Shown here in pieces: positions 18,756-28,315 of a stretch of DNA of 64,000 bases; position 1 is the first letter of the stretch; the number at the start of each line of letters is the position of its first letter. The stretch comes from Xanthomonas massiliensis (GTDB lineage Bacteria; Pseudomonadota; Gammaproteobacteria; Xanthomonadales; Xanthomonadaceae): positions 434,001 to 498,000 of the forward strand of contig NZ_FCOY01000006.1 in the NCBI RefSeq assembly GCF_900018785.1, written 5' to 3'. The notes under the pieces are model-generated. The model worked only from the letters and a program-made list of their open reading frames with translations, had not been told where the DNA came from and did not search any database. The position numbers were made by a program, and so were the translations under genes.

Positions 18756-20126
18756 TCAGGCCCGTTCCAGCGCCTGCAGGTAGTCGCGCCGCCAGCGGCT
18801 GATGTCGTGCTCGCGCAGGTGCTGCATCATGCCCTGCCAGCGCTCGATCCGGCGCGCGCGCGACATGGTCGCGGCGGTGGCGATGGCATCGGCCACGCCG
18901 TCCAGGTCGTAGGGGTTGACCAGCAGCGCGCCCTTCATCTCGTCGGCGGCGCCGGCGAACAGCGACAGCACCAGCACGCCGGGATCCTCCGGATCCTGCG
19001 CGGCCACGTATTCCTTGGCCACCAGGTTCATGCCGTCGCGCAGCGGCGTCACCAGGCCGACCGCGGCGGCGCGGTAGAAGCCGGTCAGGGTGCTGTGGGC
19101 GAAGTTCTGGTTGACGTAGCGCAGCGGCGTCCAGTCCGGCTCGGCGTGGCCGCCGTTGATGTGCCCGGCGGTCTGCTCGAGCAGGTTGCGCAGGGCGCGG
19201 TAGGCGGCCACGTCCACGCGCGAGAGCGGGGCGATCTGCAGGTAGGTCAGGCTGCCGCGCTGGTCCGGGTGCCGGTCCAGGTAGCGCTCGAAGCCGAGGA
19301 AGCGCTCGGGCAGGCCCTTGGAGTAGTCCAGCCGGTCCACGCCGATGGCCAGCTGGCGCCCGCGCAGGCTCTGCTGCAGGTCGCGTACCGCCGGCTTGGT
19401 CGCGGCGGTGCGCGCCTGGCGGGCGATCAGCCCGGTGTCGATGCCGATCGGGAAGGCGGCCGAGCGCAGGCGGCGCCCGCCGGGGACCTCGAGCCAGCCG
19501 TCCTCGAGGATGTGCGCGCCGGCGAACAGGCGCACGTAGGCCTGGAAGCGGTCCACGTCGCGCTGGGTCTGGAAACCGACCAGGTCGTAGGCGTACAGGC
19601 CGGTGAACAGGCGCTCGTTGTCCGGTAGCGCCTGCAGCATGTCCGCCGAGGGCATCGGCACGTGCAGGAAGAAGCCGATCTTGCCGCCGAAGCCGCGCTC
19701 GCGCAGCAGCGAGCCCAGCGGGATCAGGTGGTAGTCGTGCACCCAGACGGTGTCGTCCTCGCGCAGCATCGGCGCCAGCTTCTCGGCGAACAGCGCGTTG
19801 ACCTTGCGGTAGCCCTCGCGGGTGGCGCGGTCGTAGTCCACCAGGTCCAGGCGGAAGTGCAGCAGCGGCCACAGCGTGCGGTTGGAGAAGCCGTTGTAGT
19901 AGGCGTCCAGGTCCGGCTTGGCGATGTCCATCGTCACGTAGCGGATGTTGCCTTCCACCTGCTCGTGCAGGCGGCCGCTGGGTTCGCTGCGCGTGCTCTT
20001 GCCGCTCCAGCCGAACCACAGCCCGCCGCGTTCCTTCAGCGCGGCGAGCAGGCCCACCGCCAGGCCGCCGGCACGGGCCTCGCCCGGCGTGGCGACGCGA
20101 TTGGAGACCACCACCAGGCGACTCAT
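18756..20126 (-). CDS. otsA: Alpha,alpha-trehalose-phosphate synthase
   Basis: 456 residues from ATG 20126, whose ATGA overlaps the stop of the GH15 gene by 4 bp. GT20 family marks are [80 protein letters not shown] and [17 protein letters not shown]. It joins UDP-glucose and glucose 6-phosphate to trehalose 6-phosphate, which otsB, first gene of this operon, dephosphorylates. Trehalose is an osmo- and desiccation protectant. Confidence 0.96.
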   Translation of the reverse strand: MSRLVVVSNRVATPGEARAGGLAVGLLAALKERGGLWFGWSGKSTRSEPSGRLHEQVEGNIRYVTMDIAKPDLDAYYNGFSNRTLWPLLHFRLDLVDYDRATREGYRKVNALFAEKLAPMLREDDTVWVHDYHLIPLGSLLRERGFGGKIGFFLHVPMPSADMLQALPDNERLFTGLYAYDLVGFQTQRDVDRFQAYVRLFAGAHILEDGWLEVPGGRRLRSAAFPIGIDTGLIARQARTAATKPAVRDLQQSLRGRQLAIGVDRLDYSKGLPERFLGFERYLDRHPDQRGSLTYLQIAPLSRVDVAAYRALRNLLEQTAGHINGGHAEPDWTPLRYVNQNFAHSTLTGFYRAAAVGLVTPLRDGMNLVAKEYVAAQDPEDPGVLVLSLFAGAADEMKGALLVNPYDLDGVADAIATAATMSRARRIERWQGMMQHLREHDISRWRRDYLQALERA

Positions 20127-21988
20127 GACGCCTCCTTCCAGCTGCGCGACAGGCGCATGGCCGCGATGATCAGGCCGACGTGGGAATAGGTCTGCGGGAA
20201 GTTGCCCCAGGCATCGCCGTCGGCGGCGAAGGCCATGTCCTCCGACAGCAGGCCGAGGTGGTTGCGCCGCGCCAGGATGCGTTCGAACAGTTCGCGCGCC
20301 TCGTCCTTGCGCCCGATCGCCGCCAGCGCGTCGATGTACCAGAACGTGCAGATGGTGAAGCTCGTCTCCGGCGTGCCGAAGTCGTCCGGGGCGATGTAGC
20401 GGTAGAGCAGGTCGCCGTGCTTGAGGGTGGTGCCGATGGCTTCCACCGTGGCCACGTAGCGCGGGTCGTCGGCCTCGATGAAGCCGACGTCGGCCAGCAG
20501 CAGCAGCGAGGCGTCCAGGCCCTGGCCGTCGAAGGTATCGACGAAGTGCCCCAGCTGCGGGTTCCAGGCCGCTTCCAGGGTGCGCGCGCGGATCGCGTCG
20601 GCGTGGCCGCGCCAGTAGGCCGCGCGCTCGCCCAGGCCGAGCCGGCCGGCGATCTTGGCCAGGCGGTCGCAGGCGGCCCAGCACATCGCCGCGGTGTAGG
20701 TGTGCACCTCGGCGCGGCCGCGGAATTCCCACAGGCCCGCGTCGGGCACGTCGAACAGGGCGACGGCGCGTTCGCCCAGCGGCTCCAGGCGGGCGAAGGT
20801 GGCCGCATCGCCGGGATCCTTCAGGCGCTGGTCGAAGAACAGCTGGGTGGAGGCCAGCATCACGCTGCCGTAGACATCGTGCTGTTTCTGGATCCAGGCC
20901 AGGTTGCCGCGCCGCACCGGGCCCATGCCGCGGTAGCCTTCCAGCGAATCGACCGTGTCCTCGTGCAGCTGCTCCTCGAAGTTGATGCCGTACAGCGGCT
21001 GCAGGGTGCCGTCGGCGCTGGCGATGTTGAAGATGTAGGCGATGAAGGTCTCCATCGAGCGGGTCGCGCCCAGGCGGTTGAGCGCGCGCACCACGAAGGC
21101 CGCGTCGCGCAGCCAGCAGTAGCGGTAGTCCCAGTTGCGCTCGCTGCCCGGCGCCTCGGGGATCGAGGTCGTCATCGCCGCGATGATCGCGCCGCTGTCC
21201 TCGTACTGGCACAGCTTGAGGGTGATCGCGCTGCGGATCACCGCGTCCTGCCAGTCCAGGCGGATGGACAGGTTGCGCACCCAGTCGCGCCAGTAGTCCT
21301 CGGTGCGCATGTGCGCGTAGTGCACGTACTCGGAGATGATCCGCTGCAGCGGCTCGTCCACGCCCAGCACCAGGTGCACCGGATGGGCGAGCACGAACGG
21401 GGTGGCCTCGCGCACGAAGCGCACCGGCACGTCGGTGGTCAGGCGCAGGGTGAAATCCGGCAGCATCCAGCGGATGTGGTTGCTGCCCCAGGTGGCGTCG
21501 GGCCGGCGCGCGCCCCAGTCGGCCAGCGGCCGCGCCCGCACCCGGATGCGCGGGCTGCCGGCCAGCGGGGTGACCTTGCGGATGATGCTGACCGGGCGGT
21601 AGAAGCGCCCGTTCTCGCGCCAGCGCGGGGCGAAGTCCACGATCTCCACCGCGCCGCCGTGGCTGTCGCGCAGCACGGTGCGCAGGATCGCGGTGTTGGT
21701 GATGTAGTGCTGTTCGCCGGCGGCGAAATCCTCCAGCTCGATGGTGAAGTCGCCGCCGGCCTGATCGCGCGGGGACAGCAGGGCGCAGAAGGCGGGATCG
21801 CCGTCGAAGGCCGGCATGCAGCTCCACACCACGCGCCCGAGGGTGTCCACGAGCGCGCCGAAACTGCCGTTGCCGATGACGCCGAGTTCGAGGTTGGCCT
21901 GGGGCATGGACGGATCGGGCTCCGGGGGGCGGTGGGGTGTGGTCGCGTCGGGCGCGGCGGGATCGGCTGCGGGGCGCGGATCAGCCAT
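20123..21988 (-). CDS. Glycoside hydrolase family 15 (glucoamylase/trehalase-like)
   Basis: 621 residues. ATG 21988 has a CAGGAG site at 7-base spacing and overlaps the otsB stop by 8 bp; an internal ATG at 21907 (MPQANLELGVIGN) matches the usual family start, so the first 27 residues, rich in Pro and Asp, may be an extension. GH15 marks include NLELGVIGNGSFGALVD, the catalytic region NWDYRYCWLRDAAFVVRAL and LGERAVALFDVPDAGLWEFRG. Family members are glucoamylases, glucodextranases or trehalases. Its place between otsB and otsA suggests trehalose turnover or processing of a related glucan. Confidence 0.9.
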   Translation of the reverse strand: MADPRPAADPAAPDATTPHRPPEPDPSMPQANLELGVIGNGSFGALVDTLGRVVWSCMPAFDGDPAFCALLSPRDQAGGDFTIELEDFAAGEQHYITNTAILRTVLRDSHGGAVEIVDFAPRWRENGRFYRPVSIIRKVTPLAGSPRIRVRARPLADWGARRPDATWGSNHIRWMLPDFTLRLTTDVPVRFVREATPFVLAHPVHLVLGVDEPLQRIISEYVHYAHMRTEDYWRDWVRNLSIRLDWQDAVIRSAITLKLCQYEDSGAIIAAMTTSIPEAPGSERNWDYRYCWLRDAAFVVRALNRLGATRSMETFIAYIFNIASADGTLQPLYGINFEEQLHEDTVDSLEGYRGMGPVRRGNLAWIQKQHDVYGSVMLASTQLFFDQRLKDPGDAATFARLEPLGERAVALFDVPDAGLWEFRGRAEVHTYTAAMCWAACDRLAKIAGRLGLGERAAYWRGHADAIRARTLEAAWNPQLGHFVDTFDGQGLDASLLLLADVGFIEADDPRYVATVEAIGTTLKHGDLLYRYIAPDDFGTPETSFTICTFWYIDALAAIGRKDEARELFERILARRNHLGLLSEDMAFAADGDAWGNFPQTYSHVGLIIAAMRLSRSWKEAS

Positions 21989-22733
21989 CGGCCTGCTCCT
22001 GCAGCCAGGCGTGCACGGCGGCCACCTCGTCCAGCCCGTAGGTGGCGGCGGTGGGCAGGCGGCGGCCGACGCGCACGCTCCAGCCGCCCAGGGCGTTGGC
22101 GGCGGCGAAACCGAACTCGTCGGTGAGGTCGTCGCCGACGAACACCGGCACGCGCCCGGCGAAGGGCGGCCGGTCCATCATCGCGCGCAGCGCGGCGCCC
22201 TTGTCGCAGCCGCTGGGCACGAATTCCACGACATGGTCGCCCGGCTGCAGCCGGTAGCCCTCGAGCTGGCCGAGGTACTGGCGCGCGAACGCCTGCACGT
22301 CCGCGCCGGATTCCGGGCAGCGCCGCCAGTGCAACGCCAGGCCGGCGCCCTTGTCCTCCACCAGCACGCCCGGGTGCTGCGCGGCGAAGCGCTCGGCCTG
22401 GGCATGCAGCGCGTGCAGCGCATCGGGTACCTCGTCCGGCGGCGTGGCCTCGATCTCGGGCGTCGGTCGCAGCTGGTGGCCGTGCAGGCCGGCCGCCGGC
22501 AGCACCAGCGGGGCGAACAGGCGGTCCAGCTCGGCCAGTGGGCGGCCGCTGACCAGGGCCAGGGCGCCGTGCAGGCGCCGGTGGAGGCGGGCGAGGATGT
22601 CGCCCAGCCCGGCCGCGGGACGTACCCGGTCGGGACGATCGGCGAAATCGAGCAGGGTGCCGTCCACGTCGAGGAAGAGGGCACAGTCGGCATCCAGCAG
22701 GGGAGGATGGCCGGGGCAGGGGTCGGGAGCCAT
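21981..22733 (-). CDS. otsB: Trehalose-6-phosphate phosphatase
   Basis: 250 residues, first gene of the otsB-GH15-otsA operon. HAD marks are ALFLDVDGTLLDFADRPDRV (Asp22 nucleophile, Asp24), LALVSGRPLAELDRLF, GLHGHQLR, and VPVFVGDDLTDEFGFAAAN, all typical of OtsB. It removes phosphate from trehalose 6-phosphate. The ATG at 22733 is preceded by no upstream extension worth considering. Gene order OtsB first, OtsA last, with overlaps at both junctions, implies coupled translation. Confidence 0.95.
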   Translation of the reverse strand: MAPDPCPGHPPLLDADCALFLDVDGTLLDFADRPDRVRPAAGLGDILARLHRRLHGALALVSGRPLAELDRLFAPLVLPAAGLHGHQLRPTPEIEATPPDEVPDALHALHAQAERFAAQHPGVLVEDKGAGLALHWRRCPESGADVQAFARQYLGQLEGYRLQPGDHVVEFVPSGCDKGAALRAMMDRPPFAGRVPVFVGDDLTDEFGFAAANALGGWSVRVGRRLPTAATYGLDEVAAVHAWLQEQADG

Positions 22734-22771
22734 GGCGCCGACCTTGTCATGGCCGGCGTGAGAGAACGGTT

Positions 22772-22807
22772 ATGGCGATGGTGCAGGCGATGGCGATGGT
22801 GCAGGCC
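22772..22807 (+). repeat. Two tandem 18-bp units
   Basis: ATGGCGATGGTGCAGGCG is followed directly by ATGGCGATGGTGCAGGCC between otsB and the TonB receptor gene. No function is evident. Confidence 0.7.
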
Positions 22808-22876
22808 GGCCGGCCATCGCGCGCGGCGGCAGGAGGCGCGTCCGCGAAACCTCCGGCCGGCCGCAGCCGTGGCCGC

Positions 22877-22905
22877 GGCGGGGCATCGTGCGTCGATGCC
22901 CCGCC
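22877..22905 (-). terminator. Hairpin after TonB receptor gene
   Basis: Perfect 12-bp stem (GGCGGGGCATCG, 22877-22888, and complement 22894-22905) with 5-nt loop, 16 bp past the receptor stop. No T-tract follows on the minus strand, so it may slow rather than end transcription. Confidence 0.5.
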
Positions 22906-22920
22906 GGCAGCGGCCGGCGA

Positions 22921-25353
22921 TCAGAACGTGTAGCGCACCCGGCCGTACCAGTAGGCGCCGTTGCTGCCGATCGGCGAGAGCACGTCGTAGGGCAGGTTGC
23001 CGTAGTAGTAGATGTCCTGGTCGGACTTGTCCGGGTAGTTGTCGGTGACGTTGACCCCGCCCACGGCCACGCTCCACTGCGGGGTGAAGCGGTACTCGGC
23101 CTCCAGGTCCAGCTGCCACTCGGCGCCGTAGGTCTGGCGCGGGACGTAGCCGTCGCCGAAGTCGAACACGCGGGTGACGCTGCCGTAGCGGCTCAGCCGC
23201 GAGGACAGCGTCCAGCGCTCGTCGTTCCAGGCGGCCGCCAGGCCGGCGCGGGTGCGCGGGGTGGCACCGGTGAGGGTGTTGCTCTCCTCCACGCCGAACA
23301 GCACGTAGTCCGGGTCCAGCGCCAGCAGCGCCGACGGCGTGGCGACCACGTTCTTCAGCTCGGTCTTGGCGTAGGCCCAGGTGCCGGTGACCAGGATGTC
23401 GCCGCCGGCCACCCAGCCGCGCCAGTTGGCCACCAGCTCGGCACCGCGGGTGCGGGTGTCGGCGGCGTTGACGAAGAAGCTGGCGCTCTGCACGCCGGCC
23501 ACGCCGAAGTTGTCCTGCACGAAGCTTGTCAGGGCGTCGCCGGTGATGTCCTCCGACAGCGCGATGCGGTCGTCGATGTCGATCCGGAACAGGTCCAGCG
23601 ACAGGTCGAAGTGGTCGCCGATGCGGCTGGTGAAGCCCAGGCTGACATTGCGCGACTTCTCCGGCTTGAGGTCGGTGGCGCCGAGCGCGCGCGCGATCGG
23701 GTTGTTGACCGACAGCAGGCGGCCCTGCAGCAGCTGGCCGGCGGCGTCGTAGCCGGTGGAGGTGGCCTCGTAGCCGATCTGGCTCAGCGACGGCGCGCGG
23801 AAGTTGTTGGATACCGCGCCGCGCAGCGCGAACGCCGGGGCGAACTGGTAGCGCGCGGCGAGCTTGCCGGTCCACTGGCTGCCGAAGTCCTGGTAGTGCT
23901 CGTAGCGCGCGGCGATGTCGGTGGAGAACTTCTCGCCGAACTGGCTGGCCACGCTGGCGTAGGCGCTGGCGACCTCGCGCGAGAGGTCGGCTGCGTCCTG
24001 CGGGGTCAGCCCGCCGCCGGCCTGCGAGCCGGTCGGGCGGTCGGTGTAGGGGCCGGCGGCGTAGCTGGCCGGGTCGCCGGCGTGGGTGCGGTACTGCTCG
24101 CGCCGCACTTCCACGCCGGTACCCAGGGTGTGGCGGGTGCCGGCGGCCTCGAACACCCGGCTCAGGTCCAGGTTGGCCACGCCCTGGTCGAAGGCGTAGT
24201 CGCCGGTCTTGAAGCGGGTCGGGCTGGACGGGCCGAGCGAGGCGTTGAGCGAATCCTTCAGCCGGTAGGTGAAGTCGTTGCGGCCGTAGTCCAGGCTGGC
24301 GTCGTAGGCCCACTCGCCCCACTGCCCGCGTGCGCCGGCCACCGCCTGCACGTCGCGGTTCTCGCCCAGCGACACCGGGCGGTAGCCGTCGGGGTAGACC
24401 TCGGGCCAGTTGGCCTCGCCGTCGGGATAGCGGAAGTAGTTGGCGCCCTGGGTGTCGCGCTGGTTGTAGGTGCCGAAGAAGTAGAACTCGCTGGTGGCGC
24501 CGAACGGCAGCTTGCCGTTGATCCAGGCGTTGAGGTCCTTGGACCTGCCGTCGCCGAGCACGTAGTTGCGCTTGCCCTGCAGCGCCAGGTTGGCCGGTGT
24601 CTGCTCCCACGGCGGGATCTGGTCGTAGCCGGCGCGGTTGGTCGGCTCGCGGTTCTTCAGTTCGAAGCCGACCCGCAGGAAACCGCCCTCGTCGCCGAGC
24701 GCGGTGCCGACCTTGCCGGACAGGTAGCTGGTCTGGCCGTCGGTGAGCTCGCGGTGGATCGGTTCCACGTCGGTGTGATTGGCGCCGAAGCTGGCCTCCC
24801 ACGCACCGCCTTCGGGCGCATCGTCGAGGATGATGTTGATCACCCCGGCCACCGCATCCGAGCCGTATTGCGCGCCGGCACCGTCGCGCAGCACCTCGAT
24901 GCGCTTGATCGCGCTGATCGGGATGGCGTTGAAGTCCACCGGCGTGGCGCCCTTGCCGATCTTGCTGTCGGTGTTGACCAGCGCCGAGGTGTGGTGGCGC
25001 TTGCCGTTGACCAGCACCAGCACCTGGTCCGGCGACAGCCCGCGCAGCTGCGCGGCGCGCACGTGGTCGGCGCCGCCGGAGTTGGACTGGCGCGGGAAGT
25101 TGAACGAGGGCAGCAGCGCCTGCAGCGCGCTGCCCAGCTCGCCGTCGACCACGCCGGCCCGGCGGATGTCTTCGGCGGTGAGCACGTCCACCGGCGAGGT
25201 CGACTCGAGCACGGTGCGGTCGCTGGCACGGGTACCGGTGACGATCACCGTGTCCAGCGTGGCGGTATCGGCGGCGGCCTGCTGGGCCGGGGCGGGCAGC
25301 GCCAGCGCCAGGGCGATGGCGCCGCCGAGCGTGGCGGGTAGGGCGTGGTGCAT
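22921..25353 (-). CDS. TonB-dependent receptor
   Basis: 810 residues with a signal peptide (GGAIALALALPAPAQQ). The TonB box region is TLDTVIVTGTRAS, followed by the plug (SPVDVLTAEDIRRAG, LRGLSPDQVLVLVNGKRHHTSAL, IEVLRDGAGAQYGSDAVAGVINIIL) and a barrel ending in aromatic Phe (YWYGRVRYTF). It takes up a ligand across the outer membrane using proton-motive force through TonB. The ligand is not predictable; no siderophore or sugar genes are adjacent. It shares plug and C-terminal features (YPDK, GAYWYGRV/GAYVYGRV) with the receptor at 40852-43236, so they are paralogues. Confidence 0.95.
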   Translation of the reverse strand: MHHALPATLGGAIALALALPAPAQQAAADTATLDTVIVTGTRASDRTVLESTSPVDVLTAEDIRRAGVVDGELGSALQALLPSFNFPRQSNSGGADHVRAAQLRGLSPDQVLVLVNGKRHHTSALVNTDSKIGKGATPVDFNAIPISAIKRIEVLRDGAGAQYGSDAVAGVINIILDDAPEGGAWEASFGANHTDVEPIHRELTDGQTSYLSGKVGTALGDEGGFLRVGFELKNREPTNRAGYDQIPPWEQTPANLALQGKRNYVLGDGRSKDLNAWINGKLPFGATSEFYFFGTYNQRDTQGANYFRYPDGEANWPEVYPDGYRPVSLGENRDVQAVAGARGQWGEWAYDASLDYGRNDFTYRLKDSLNASLGPSSPTRFKTGDYAFDQGVANLDLSRVFEAAGTRHTLGTGVEVRREQYRTHAGDPASYAAGPYTDRPTGSQAGGGLTPQDAADLSREVASAYASVASQFGEKFSTDIAARYEHYQDFGSQWTGKLAARYQFAPAFALRGAVSNNFRAPSLSQIGYEATSTGYDAAGQLLQGRLLSVNNPIARALGATDLKPEKSRNVSLGFTSRIGDHFDLSLDLFRIDIDDRIALSEDITGDALTSFVQDNFGVAGVQSASFFVNAADTRTRGAELVANWRGWVAGGDILVTGTWAYAKTELKNVVATPSALLALDPDYVLFGVEESNTLTGATPRTRAGLAAAWNDERWTLSSRLSRYGSVTRVFDFGDGYVPRQTYGAEWQLDLEAEYRFTPQWSVAVGGVNVTDNYPDKSDQDIYYYGNLPYDVLSPIGSNGAYWYGRVRYTF

Positions 25354-25437
25354 CGGCTCTCTCTCCTGGGAAACCGGCCCGGCCGCTGCACACGGTGCAC
25401 GGCGGGGGCCGCAAGCATCCGGGAAATGTCGGTCATA

Positions 25438-25461
25438 TCCATCCGGATGGAGCGATATAGT
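25438..25461 (+). promoter_or_regulatory. Palindromic operator candidate and -10 before DUF3574 gene
   Basis: A perfect 14-bp palindrome TCCATCCGGATGGA (25438-25451) lies 4 bp before TATAGT (25456-25461), a likely -10 for the lipoprotein gene. The site is in the divergent region with the TonB receptor gene and could control either one. Confidence 0.4.
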
Positions 25462-25567
25462 ATCCGCGCATTCCGTCCCGCACGAGTCGCGGGCCGTGCG
25501 TGCTCGCCATCACGCCATGCCCGATGCTCATGTACGTCCCCAGCAGCAACTTCGAGGAACCGTATCG

Positions 25568-26044
25568 ATGAAGACGATCCGCACCCTGGTGCTGGCCGCG
25601 AGCCTGTCGCTGGCCGCCTGCGCCGGCCTGCCGCCGGCCGCCGCGCCGGCCCGTCCCACCGCCGCGCTGCAGGGCGATGCCGCCCGCCCGGCCGAGGCGC
25701 ACGGCTGGGTGCGCAGCGAGCTGTACTTCGGCGTCGGCGAGGAGAGCGGGCCGGCCGATCGCCCGCAGACCGAGCGGATCGGCGAGGCGCAGTGGCGCGC
25801 GTTCCTCGACAAGGAGGTCACGCCGCGCTTTCCCGACGGGCTGACCGTGTTCGACGCCTACGGCCAGTGGCTGTTCCGCGGTGCCGCCGAGCCCAACCGG
25901 CTGGCGACCAAGGTGCTGGTGATCCTGCACGAGGACACGCCGCAGTGGCGCAACGACATCGAGGCGATCCGGCTGGCGTGGAAGCAGGCCACCGGCCACC
26001 AGTCGGTGCTGTGGTCGCGGCAGGCGGTCGAGGTGTCGTTCTGA
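25568..26044 (+). CDS. DUF3574 lipoprotein
   Basis: 158 residues; ATG 25568 has GAGGAA 8 bases upstream. The signal peptide MKTIRTLVLAASLSLAACAG ends in the lipobox LAAC. The body has the DUF3574 pattern: RSELYFGVGEESGP, ERIGEAQWRAFLDKEVTPRFPDGLTVFDAYGQW and ATKVLVILHEDTPQWRNDIEAIR. The family has no known function. It is divergent from the TonB receptor gene, and its 3' neighbour is convergent. Confidence 0.85.
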   Translation: MKTIRTLVLAASLSLAACAGLPPAAAPARPTAALQGDAARPAEAHGWVRSELYFGVGEESGPADRPQTERIGEAQWRAFLDKEVTPRFPDGLTVFDAYGQWLFRGAAEPNRLATKVLVILHEDTPQWRNDIEAIRLAWKQATGHQSVLWSRQAVEVSF

Positions 26045-26254
26045 GCCGGCACCGGCGCCGGGCAGGCGCCCCGGACGCCCGGATGCACCGGCCCGCGCCC
26101 TCCGCGGCGAACGACCGTCCGGTGCGTGCGTCCCGTATCGGCCGGGACATGGCGGCGACGCATGCGCGCCTGCCCACCGTTGGCCAGCGGGCGCCTTGGC
26201 GCGAGCGAACGCGCCGGTGCGGAGCGCGTCGCCGGCGTGCGGTCCCGGCGGCCT

Positions 26255-27586
26255 TCAGCTCGCCGGATTGTCCGTCAGCCAGCGGTTGATCTCCTCCAGG
26301 TCCGACGGCGCCAGCACGCCGGCGGCCTGCTTGAGCGCCAGCAGGTTGAGCACGAACTGGTGGCGCACGCTGGAGTACTGGCTCTGGGCGTCGGCCAGGG
26401 TGCCGATCGCCACCACCAGGTTGGTCAGGCTCTGCGTGCCGATCTCGTAGCCCATCTGCATCGAGCGCGTCGAATCGCGCGCGGCGACCGTCGCCTGGCG
26501 GGCCGCTTCCACCTGCGCCACGCCCTGCTCGAGCGCCTTGTAGTAGACGCGTACCTCGTATTCGGCCTGGCGCCGGGCGATCTCCAGGGCATCGGCGGCG
26601 GCATCGCGCTGGGCCAGCGCCTGGCGGACCTGGGCATGGGTCAGGCCGCCGCTGTACAGCGGCAGGCTGACGACCAGGCCGACCGCGGCCGCATCGCGGC
26701 CGTAGCTGGGGTCGCTGGCCGAGCGCGTGTACCAGGCCCCGGTGCGGCCATAGCTGAAGCTGGCCGATAGCGTGGGCAGGTGGTTGCCGCGCGCGGCGGT
26801 CACCGCGTGCTCGGAGGCGCGCAGGTCCGCGTTGCCGGCGCCGATGTCCGGGCTGTTCTGCTCGGCCAGCGCCACCCATGCGTCGGCGTCGCCCGGGTCG
26901 GGCATGCGCATGGGGAAATCCTCGCGCAGCGTGGCCAAGGCCGCGGGCGGGCGGCCGACGATCTTCGCCAGGGCGCGCCGCGCGGCCTCCAGGTTGTTCT
27001 CCACGCCGATGCGCTGGGAGCGGATGCTGAGGTAGTAGGCCTTGGCCTGGTTCATGTCGACCTCGGCCGACAGGCCCTGCTCGAAGCGCACCCGGGTCTG
27101 TTCGTATTCGCGCCGGTAGGCGTCCTCGTAGGCCTCGTAGGTCTTCAGGTTGTCCTGGCCGACGAGCACGTCGAAGTAGGCCTGGGCCACGCGCATGTAC
27201 AGGTCCAGGCGCGCCGCGCGCAGGCTCTGCTCGCCGGCCGCGGCGGAGTCCCGCGCCTGCCGCAGGGTGGCGATGTCGGGCAGGCTGAACAGCGTCTGGG
27301 TCACCGTGCCGCCGAGGTCGCGTTCGCGCTGGTGGCCGAGCCGGTCGTCGAGGTCGCCGCCGCGGGCGTCGGTGAACTGCTGGGTCAGCGTGGCCTGCGG
27401 CAGCAGCGCCGAACGGCTGATCGCCACGCCCTGGTCGGTGGCGCGCTTGGTGGCGTCGGCCTGGGCCAGGGTGGGATCGTTGGCCACGGCCAGGCGCAGC
27501 ATGTCCATCAGGTCTTCGGCATGAGCGGGAGCGGCGCCCAGGGCGCAGGCGAGCACGAGGGAAGCGAGCGGCAGGGAGGTCTTCAT
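26255..27586 (-). CDS. TolC family outer-membrane channel protein
   Basis: 443 residues from ATG 27586, with AGGA just upstream; the open frame beyond is not protein-like. The signal peptide is MKTSLPLASLVLACALGAAPAHAE. Two TolC-type repeats follow: DLMDMLRLAVANDPTLAQADATKRA and the second half SPDIGAGNADLRASEHAVTAARGNHLPTLSASFSYGR, with the helical FEQGLSAEVDMNQAKAYYL and MGYEIGTQSLTNLVVAIGTL. TolC forms the outer-membrane duct for type I secretion and efflux. No pump or adaptor gene is adjacent, so it probably serves several inner-membrane systems as a housekeeping TolC. Confidence 0.93.
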   Translation of the reverse strand: MKTSLPLASLVLACALGAAPAHAEDLMDMLRLAVANDPTLAQADATKRATDQGVAISRSALLPQATLTQQFTDARGGDLDDRLGHQRERDLGGTVTQTLFSLPDIATLRQARDSAAAGEQSLRAARLDLYMRVAQAYFDVLVGQDNLKTYEAYEDAYRREYEQTRVRFEQGLSAEVDMNQAKAYYLSIRSQRIGVENNLEAARRALAKIVGRPPAALATLREDFPMRMPDPGDADAWVALAEQNSPDIGAGNADLRASEHAVTAARGNHLPTLSASFSYGRTGAWYTRSASDPSYGRDAAAVGLVVSLPLYSGGLTHAQVRQALAQRDAAADALEIARRQAEYEVRVYYKALEQGVAQVEAARQATVAARDSTRSMQMGYEIGTQSLTNLVVAIGTLADAQSQYSSVRHQFVLNLLALKQAAGVLAPSDLEEINRWLTDNPAS

Positions 27587-28315
27587 GGCGTCCTGTACGG
27601 CGGAGGATGCGCTGCAGGACGCAGGTACCGTGCCAGCGGCCGGCTGCCCGCGCCGCGCCTGCCTCAGGGGGAGGCCCGATGCCGCACGCCGGCCGGTCGT
27701 GTTGCCGCAAAGGAGCGCTTCGAAGTGGCGGCCGAGATCCCCTGGCGGGGCACACGAAGCCAGGAGCCACGAGGCTTCGCGCGGCGTCCCGGTCGGGATC
27801 TTGCGGCCGGCGGTGGCACGGCATCGCGCGCGGGCATCCGGCCCGGGCCCGGATGGGGCCAAGCGGGCCGGGCCTATCGCCCGGGGAATCCCGTCCGATT
27901 CCGGATGTCCGATGTCCGCAAGCGGACGTCCGCGGCATCGGCGGCGGACAGCGCCGGGCCGCCCGGTACGCGATGCATGGCTCGGCCGCGGGCGTGGGCG
28001 GGGGATCGGGAAGGGTGGCCGCCGATGCCTGCCCGGAAACCGACGGCCAGACGCCGGGGGACATCCGCGATCTTGGCCGGCGACCTTGGCCACGGAGGGC
28101 TGGCCACAGGTCGTGGCGGCGCGCGGGCTCGCGAACGCGCGTGATGCGCAGGTCCTCGCCGGCAAGGTTGACCGCCCGCGTCCGGGGCAACACTCGCCTG
28201 TGCCGCCCCGTGCCGCCCCGTCGCCGGGCGGCGTGAACGCCGGCCTCACCGGACATGGACGCCGGGCTTACCTGGCCCGGCCTAGGTTGTCGGTTCTCCC
28301 CACGGAACCACCACC
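27587..28315. other. 729-bp region without recognisable gene
   Basis: Between the divergent tolC-like and poxB genes. Open frames on both strands are Arg/Pro/Ala-rich and lack ribosome sites or family marks. The hairpin GTCCGC-AA-GCGGAC lies at 27914-27927. The 17-bp motif at 27845-27861 matches 15683-15699 with one mismatch. A possible -10 for poxB is TAGGTT at 28284-28289. Confidence 0.55.

Noticed and set aside
18756-21827. 1023-codon minus-strand frame read as a fused otsA
   Set aside because: Its N-terminal part is the wrong frame of the GH15 gene; the otsA start at 20126 overlaps the GH15 stop as ATGA.
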